Positions 60,601 through 64,000 of a DNA stretch of 64,000 bases are shown piece after piece. Numbering within the stretch: the first letter of the stretch is position 1; each line of letters opens with the position of its first letter. Source of the DNA: Chlorocebus sabaeus (Eukaryota > Chordata > Mammalia > Primates > Cercopithecidae); NCBI RefSeq assembly GCF_047675955.1, contig NC_132910.1, positions 91,414,923 to 91,478,922 of the forward strand. The letters are read 5' to 3'. The notes beneath the pieces are model-generated. The model saw nothing but the letters and a program-made list of their open reading frames with translations. It ran no database searches and had not been told where the DNA came from. The translations under genes and the position numbers were made by a program.

Positions 60601-61890
60601 TAACATGTACACGATTTGGGAAAAGCAGCTTTATAGTAAAGTTATGTTGTAAATCAGCATTTATAGCATTTAATATAAATCTCTTCATTTTATTTACCCC
60701 ATTTCATTTTATCAATATTAAGAGGAGACAAACATTCACTCTCCTTTGAATTGTTTTTAAACATGAAAGACTGCTATTCAATTCTTGGTCCTCCTTTTTT
60801 TTTTCTTTTTTTCTTTTTTTTGAGGCAAGATCTCATCTGTCACCCAGGCTGCAATGCATTGGTGTGACCTTGGCTCACTGCAGCCTCGACTTCCTGGGCT
60901 TAGGTGATCCTCCCACCTCAGCCTCCAGATTAGTTGGACTACAGTTGGGCACCACCATGCCTGGCTAATTTTTTAAATTTTTTGTAGAGCTGGGGTTTTG
61001 CCATGTTGCCCAAGTTGGTCTTAAACTCCTGGGCTCAAGCTATCTGCCCACCTAGGCCTCCCAAAGTGCTGGGATTATACACATGAGGCACCATGCCAGG
61101 CATAATGAGAAGGTGGAGAGGTTGAAGGAAAGGATTATCTATAAGAATGTGACCTTTAAAAGGGGTCCATGCTTGAAAGACACTGGTATTCATAAACATT
61201 TATTTTTGAAATAAACTTTCTGCCTTTGAATCTTATCACTGGTTTAATAGCAATATTTATGATTCTAGTCTGAATATATTAAGTTTAATATTTTGATAAG
61301 AAGTAATTTTAAGAGTAAAACAAAAACGGTGATTTTTACTATGCATTATATAGTTTATGGCAGCAGAATTGTATATATTACAGTATATATCACATAATTT
61401 TTAAATTTTTTTAAGAGAGCCAAACTATTTACTCTTCATTTAGTCAATACAAGACTCAGACCAAAGGAAATACACTGCTTAATAGCCCACATACAATTCC
61501 TTGAAAAAATATAAATATTAGTTCTAGGCCATAAGAATGGTTGATCTTTGTATAATTTTATCATTTACCTGCTTTTCATTAAAGACACGGGTATGTTTGT
61601 GCGTATATGCACATTTGTGTATTTAACTAAGTGAAACAGAAAAGGAAGATCTAGATTTTTACATCCATTTTCAAAATACAAGCTATATTCAGAAGCCAAA
61701 GCTAATACAAAATTCAGAAAAAGTATTCCAAAATATAGCAACACTTACTGAACTATCAAGGGTTTATCAGCAAAAATGAAGGGTTTTGCTAATACAGCAG
61801 ATATTGCATGATGCTTTGCTCTAGATTTTAATACCAGTCCTCTGTCACCAGGTACCTGGTTTTCTTTCAACTCTTCAATTTCCCATCTTC
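45534..61890 (-). CDS. CLGN: CLGN calmegin, last eleven coding exons (5' part outside window)
   Basis: Eleven minus-strand exons with GT-AG borders and compatible phases encode 517 codons, matching about residues 93-610 of the roughly 610-residue calmegin. In order they give the luminal lectin domain, the P-domain arm with DP..KP.DW and W.PP.I.NP.Y repeats, the rest of the lectin domain, one transmembrane helix and an acidic cytosolic tail ending RKRRVRKD. Calmegin is the testis homologue of calnexin. In the ER of male germ cells it folds sperm surface ADAM proteins with PDILT and is needed for male fertility in mouse. The signal peptide and first exons lie beyond 64000. No frameshift or stop is visible, so the gene looks functional. 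Lys-to-Arg (NFYDR), Lys-to-Asn (PPINPP) and Val-to-Ala (DSSAV) differ from human as I recall it. Confidence 0.96.
46953..47053 (-). CDS. CLGN: CLGN exon, acidic cytosolic tail part 2
   Basis: Glu-rich: EEESEPEEKSEEEIEIIEGQ, then NKSNKSGSEDE. Acceptor AG at 47055-47054, donor GTAACA from 46952. Confidence 0.94.
48543..48702 (-). CDS. CLGN: CLGN exon, acidic cytosolic tail part 1
   Basis: Encodes KKYKDTEYKKTDICIPQTKG, then an alternating Glu/Lys stretch (EKPMDLEEEKKQ) and GEMLEK. Acceptor AG at 48704-48703, donor G|GTAAGA from 48542. Confidence 0.94.
48910..49035 (-). CDS. CLGN: CLGN exon, transmembrane segment
   Basis: 42 codons, PGVLKQLMAAAEGHPWLWLI continuing YLITAGVPIALITSFCWP and RKVK. 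The stretch from PWLWLIYL to SFCW is a single membrane helix followed by basic residues, giving a type I topology with a cytosolic tail. Confidence 0.95.
50135..50350 (-). CDS. CLGN: CLGN exon, end of P-domain and return to lectin domain
   Basis: 72 codons from [20 protein letters not shown] through SALGLELWSMTSDIYFDNFI and ICSEKEVADHWAADGWRW to IANANE. It has the fourth type-2 repeat and the C-terminal lectin strands. Both introns are phase 0. Confidence 0.95.
51207..51450 (+). mobile_element. 3'-truncated Alu, first half of an inverted pair
   Basis: Starts GGCCGGGCTCGGTGG directly after AAAAATCAG and stops without a tail at GATCGCACCAG. The next bases are the T-run of the opposite Alu. Confidence 0.95.
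51451..51778 (-). mobile_element. Alu, second half of an inverted pair
   Basis: Minus-oriented Alu with a T/C-rich tail, ending at GTGCCCGGCC. AAAAATCAG recurs at 51779-51787, matching 51198-51206 before the first Alu. Confidence 0.95.
52146..52296 (-). CDS. CLGN: CLGN exon, P-domain type-2 repeats
   Basis: Encodes NEDMDGEWEAPQILNPACRI and then GEWKPPMIDNPKY, GVWRPPLVDNPNYQ. Three type-2 repeats (G.W..P.I.NP.Y) form the returning strand of the arm. The Cys pair in ACRIGCGEW is a family feature. Confidence 0.95.
52414..52527 (-). CDS. CLGN: CLGN exon, P-domain type-1 repeats
   Basis: 114 nt, exactly 38 codons, between two phase-2 introns that split Trp codons. Encodes DESEPAQIEDSSAVKPAGW and LDDEPKFIPDPNAEKPDDW. 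These repeats form the hairpin arm that recruits disulfide isomerases in calnexin and calreticulin. Confidence 0.95.
52887..53095 (-). mobile_element. Internally deleted Alu
   Basis: The left part is normal up to TTTTTAGTAGAGA, then it jumps to GAGCCACCATGC, so most of the segment with the GTGCTGGGATTAC box is lost. Confidence 0.88.
53096..53127. repeat. Perfect 32-bp TA palindrome
   Basis: GAGCAT, then alternating AT, then ATGCTC: both halves are exact reverse complements. A second TA run is at 53140-53151. Confidence 0.97.
53843..54148 (+). mobile_element. Alu
   Basis: Plus-oriented, GGCTGGTGTGGTGGCTCAC to (CAAAAA)n tail. AAAACAACACT-like repeats flank it. Confidence 0.95.
54479..54733 (-). 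mobile_element. Truncated Alu
   Basis: Minus-oriented. It ends at CACCTCGGCCTCTCA, lacking the last 40 or so bases (the Alu 5' end). Confidence 0.93.
55045..55234 (-). CDS. CLGN: CLGN exon, start of P-domain
   Basis: Begins VMNPDDTFEVLVDQTVVNKG, passes through DVVPPINPPKEIEDP and ends with two type-1 repeats, DPSDKKPEEWDER and IPDPSAVKPEDW. The last Trp codon is split TG|G by the intron. Confidence 0.95.
56075..56506 (+). mobile_element. L2 LINE 3' end
   Basis: CAGGATAAAGTCTAAACTTT, CTTCAAGATGAGCTCAAAT, AAGATAAGCTCCTTCAGGAT and the terminal ATGAATGAATTGA repeat follow the L2 3' consensus order. Confidence 0.78.
56516..56708 (-). CDS. CLGN: CLGN exon, lectin core
   Basis: Encodes ENFYDRTSYIIMFGPDKCG through HPKTGVFEEKHAKPPDVDL to THLYTL. 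SYIIMFGPDKCGEDYKLHF contains the second conserved Cys and the Tyr/Met sugar-contact residues known from calnexin. GVFEEKH supplies the acidic sugar contact. Ends CTTG|GTATAC. Confidence 0.95.
57175..57410 (+). mobile_element. MIR SINE
   Basis: GGCACAGTGGTTAACAGCAT, GAGTCAGATACTGGGGTC and TACCTACCTTACAAGAG give a nearly full MIR. Confidence 0.85.
58138..58219 (-). CDS. CLGN: CLGN exon, lectin domain with first Cys of disulfide
   Basis: Encodes [20 protein letters not shown] and then DTDDLIL. CGGAYIK holds the first Cys of the conserved lectin disulfide and the Tyr and Lys that contact glucose in calnexin. Acceptor AG at 58221-58220, donor GTATGA from 58137. Confidence 0.95.
59310..59540 (+). 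mobile_element. MIR SINE, diverged
   Basis: CCTTGGGTAAGGGCAAGTCA, then TTTGCTCATCTATAATATG and ATTGTTATGATGATTAAAGG. Confidence 0.65.
60247..60549 (-). mobile_element. Alu
   Basis: Minus-oriented with a (TTTA)n tail and a few extra bases (ATTTACT) after TTGCCC. It ends CATGCCAGGCC. Confidence 0.94.
60795..61101 (-). mobile_element. Alu, oldest type (AluJ-like)
   Basis: Strongly diverged minus-oriented Alu (GAGGCAAGATCTCATCTGTCA to CATGCCAGGC) with CTTCCTGGGCTTAGGTGATC-type bases typical of AluJ. Confidence 0.9.
61749..61890 (-). CDS. CLGN: CLGN exon, lectin domain (first in window)
   Basis: Acceptor AG at 61892-61891, donor GTAAGT from 61748. It encodes GRWEIEELKENQVPGDRGLV and continues to ADKPLIV, ending inside a Gln codon. 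This is a beta-strand segment of the calnexin-type jelly roll, about residues 93-140. Confidence 0.95.
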
Positions 61891-63124
61891 CTAAAAAAAT
61901 AAAGCAAAGCAAATTAAACTAAAACAGAAAACACCGACCTAAGAATTATTCATCAGCAGTTGTGAGCAATAATTTTTTCCAGGAAGGCTGACTTGGGAAA
62001 AATAAAAATTTTAAATCAGGAAATATCTTCAACTATATATGTATGCCTGCTCATTTATCTTTTTTTTTTCTATCAAGGAATTATTTCATTTTCTTAACTA
62101 AAATTGTGAAAACTAATAGCAAACACTATAGTGTCTAATTAAGTCACTCTTAAAGCTGAATTAGTTTGGTTTTTCTATGAAAGAGTTTTTTAATCAATGA
62201 AATGTGGTTTGTCTCAATATGGTCAATATTGTATTTTTAAAATGACGTATTTATAACTGCATATGACACAAAGAGCATCCTTAACACAAAATGAGTAGTC
62301 TATTTATTTTGAAATGCATAATACTCATCAGCTACTTTTCTTAGTTGCAGCAGTCACTGTAAAGATTTAAAGTTCATTTTGAAAACTGCATGCTTAATTC
62401 ACACAAACCCTTCTCAGGCTACACTAATCAGTTCTCAGAACTTTTGGCCAGGAAGGCAGCAAAGCACCGCATAAGCACTAAGCTATAATAAGGCAAAACT
62501 GAGTTAGGCCTTCTCTGGTTTACAATTTTCCATGTTAAGATCAGGACATTCCTGAAATTAGATTATGGGCCACATACAATGCAAAGCTAGGTGGGCTACC
62601 TGTAGCCCAAAAGTTAGGTGTTGGACTTTACTCCTTTACCGGTTTTAGAATAGAAAATCGACTCATATTAATTTGTGTAAAATCTTGTGTTTTGAAAATT
62701 ATAGGTATTGCCTATTCCAAGAAAATTCAATTCAGCAAAAACTGGCCATTTTCCAGTATTGTGTCAACTCAAAATATTCATTAATGAGCATTTGTGAATT
62801 ACAAATGCTCTTATATCCTTTTGTTTTCTTTCTAAGAAAAATAATGCAAGAACCAGACACAGTCTTATAAATCAAAGAGGGGTAATTTTTGGTCTATAAT
62901 TGTACATACATTTTTAGACTTTTAAAAATGTGTGTGTTTTTATTAAGTTTCCAAGTTTCTTTTCTTCACCACCCCCCCTGCCCCCCAATTTGGTCATATT
63001 ATTTTTTTTTGAAAAAGATAAATGTACTTGGTTTCTTTCTCTCACATTGACGGTGAATTGTATTATCACTAACTTGTAGTTTGCCCCTCGCCTGCTATAA
63101 AGGTCTTATTTTAAGAACTAACAA
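61891..63124 (-). other. CLGN: CLGN intron upstream of the first visible exon
   Basis: AT-rich sequence with no recognised exon or well-preserved repeat. It continues beyond the L1 at 63125 towards the missing 5' exons. Confidence 0.7.
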
Positions 63125-64000
63125 CTTTATCTGGAAGTCCTAGCCAGAGCAATCTGGCAAGAGAAAGAAATAAAGGACATATAAATTGGAAATGAGGAAG
63201 TCAAGCTATCACTGTTTGCTAATGATATGATCGCATACCTAGAAAACCCTAAAGACTCATCCAATAGACTACTAGACTTGATAAATGAATTCAATAAAAG
63301 TCTCAGGTTACAAAATCAATGTACACAAATCAGTAGTACTGCTACATAGCAACAACGACCAAACTGAAAATCAAATCAAGAACTCAATAACTTTTACAAT
63401 AGCTGCAAAAAAAAAAAAAAGAAAAAAAGAAAAAACTCCCTAGGAATATTCCTAACAGAGGTGAAAGATCTATATAAGGAGAACTATAAAACACTGCTGA
63501 AAAAAAATCATAGATGACACAAACAAATGGAAACACATCCCATGCTCATGGACTGGAAGAATCAATATCATGAAAATGATCATTCTGCAGAAAGCCATCT
63601 ATAGATTCAATGCAATTCCTGTCAAAATACCAACAACATTTTTCACAGAATTAGGGAAAAAATCCAAAAGTTCATATGGAACCAAAAAAGAGCCTGAAGA
63701 GCCAAAGTAATCCTAAGCAAAAAGAACAAATCTGGAGGTATCACAGTACCTGACTTCAAATTATACAAGGACATATTATCAAAACAGCATGGTAATGGTC
63801 TCAAGTACACACACAGACCACTGGAACAGAATAGAGAACCAGAAATAAAGCAAAATACTTATAACTAACTGATCTTTGACCAAGCATACAAAAACATAAA
63901 TTAGGGAAAGGACACCCTATTTAATAAATGGTACTGAGAAAACTGGCAAGCCACATGTGGAAGAATGAAACTGGACCCTTACCTGTCACCTTATACAAAA
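63125..64000 (+). mobile_element. L1 ORF2 fragment running off the window
   Basis: Reverse-transcriptase region of L1 ORF2, with the catalytic-site neighbourhood LFANDMI (decayed from LFADDMI) near 63216, then CAATTCCTGTCAAAATACCA and TCATATGGAACCAAAAAAG. Stops and an A-run at 63406 break the frame. It is antisense to CLGN. The 3' end is outside. Confidence 0.9.

Larger units (their letters stand above)
58220..61748 (-). other. CLGN: CLGN intron, 3.5 kb
   Basis: Mostly unique AT-rich sequence with a MIR near 59310-59540 and two minus-oriented Alus (60247-60549 and 60795-61101). No coding exon is seen. Confidence 0.75.

Noticed and set aside
1..64000. CRISPR arrays, operons, bacterial-type systems, tRNA or rRNA genes
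   Set aside because: The window is primate nuclear DNA. I saw no regularly spaced direct repeats, no tRNA cloverleaf with A and B boxes outside Alu-derived sequence, and no rRNA.

Overview
This window is nuclear DNA of a primate and holds parts of two protein-coding genes that point towards each other: SCOC (plus strand) and CLGN/calmegin (minus strand). It is roughly half interspersed repeats: about two dozen Alu copies, L1, L2, MIR, LTRs of ancient endogenous retroviruses and one near-complete DNA transposon. The species looks like an Old World monkey rather than human. The Alu at 23711-24011 carries the base combination of cercopithecoid AluYR elements, and both genes differ by scattered substitutions from the human proteins as I remember them. 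In human this gene pair lies on chromosome 4q31.1. Chromosome and species are inferred from memory, not from a search.

Layout. 1-29100 is gene-poor. It has L2 and MIR relics, several Alus, two MLT2-type solo LTRs (4995, 24639), a complete but dead Tigger2 transposon (13274-16002), an RPL14 processed pseudogene split by a younger Alu (16205-17240), two related retroviral LTRs (18865, 21302) and old L1 sequence (25160-28385). 29190-30150 is a CpG-island promoter. SCOC follows, with a 5' exon ending at 29744, coding exons at 35431-35502, 35878-35961 and 37262-37404, and a 3' UTR ending near 38855. 38860-45090 is the intergenic space between the two converging 3' ends. 45090-61890 holds the last eleven coding exons of CLGN, covering about residues 93-610 of roughly 610. 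The signal-peptide exons and CLGN promoter lie beyond 64000. An L1 ORF2 fragment runs off the right edge.

Function. The genes are unrelated: SCOC is a small coiled-coil Golgi/autophagy adaptor, and CLGN is a testis endoplasmic-reticulum lectin chaperone of the calnexin family. Nothing suggests joint regulation beyond convergent transcription.

Most unusual structures: (a) an Alu (20226-20744) whose middle was replaced by an inverted copy of sequence 1.1 kb away; (b) a single in-frame TGA that closes the N-terminally extended SCOC reading frame; (c) a 285-bp direct duplication with exon-like architecture (about 10.8 and 12.7 kb); (d) two Alus fused tail-to-tail inside one pair of target-site repeats in a CLGN intron; (e) overlapping perfect hairpins at 24022-24072. 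I found no convincing new multi-gene system. All coordinates and identities were read by eye.
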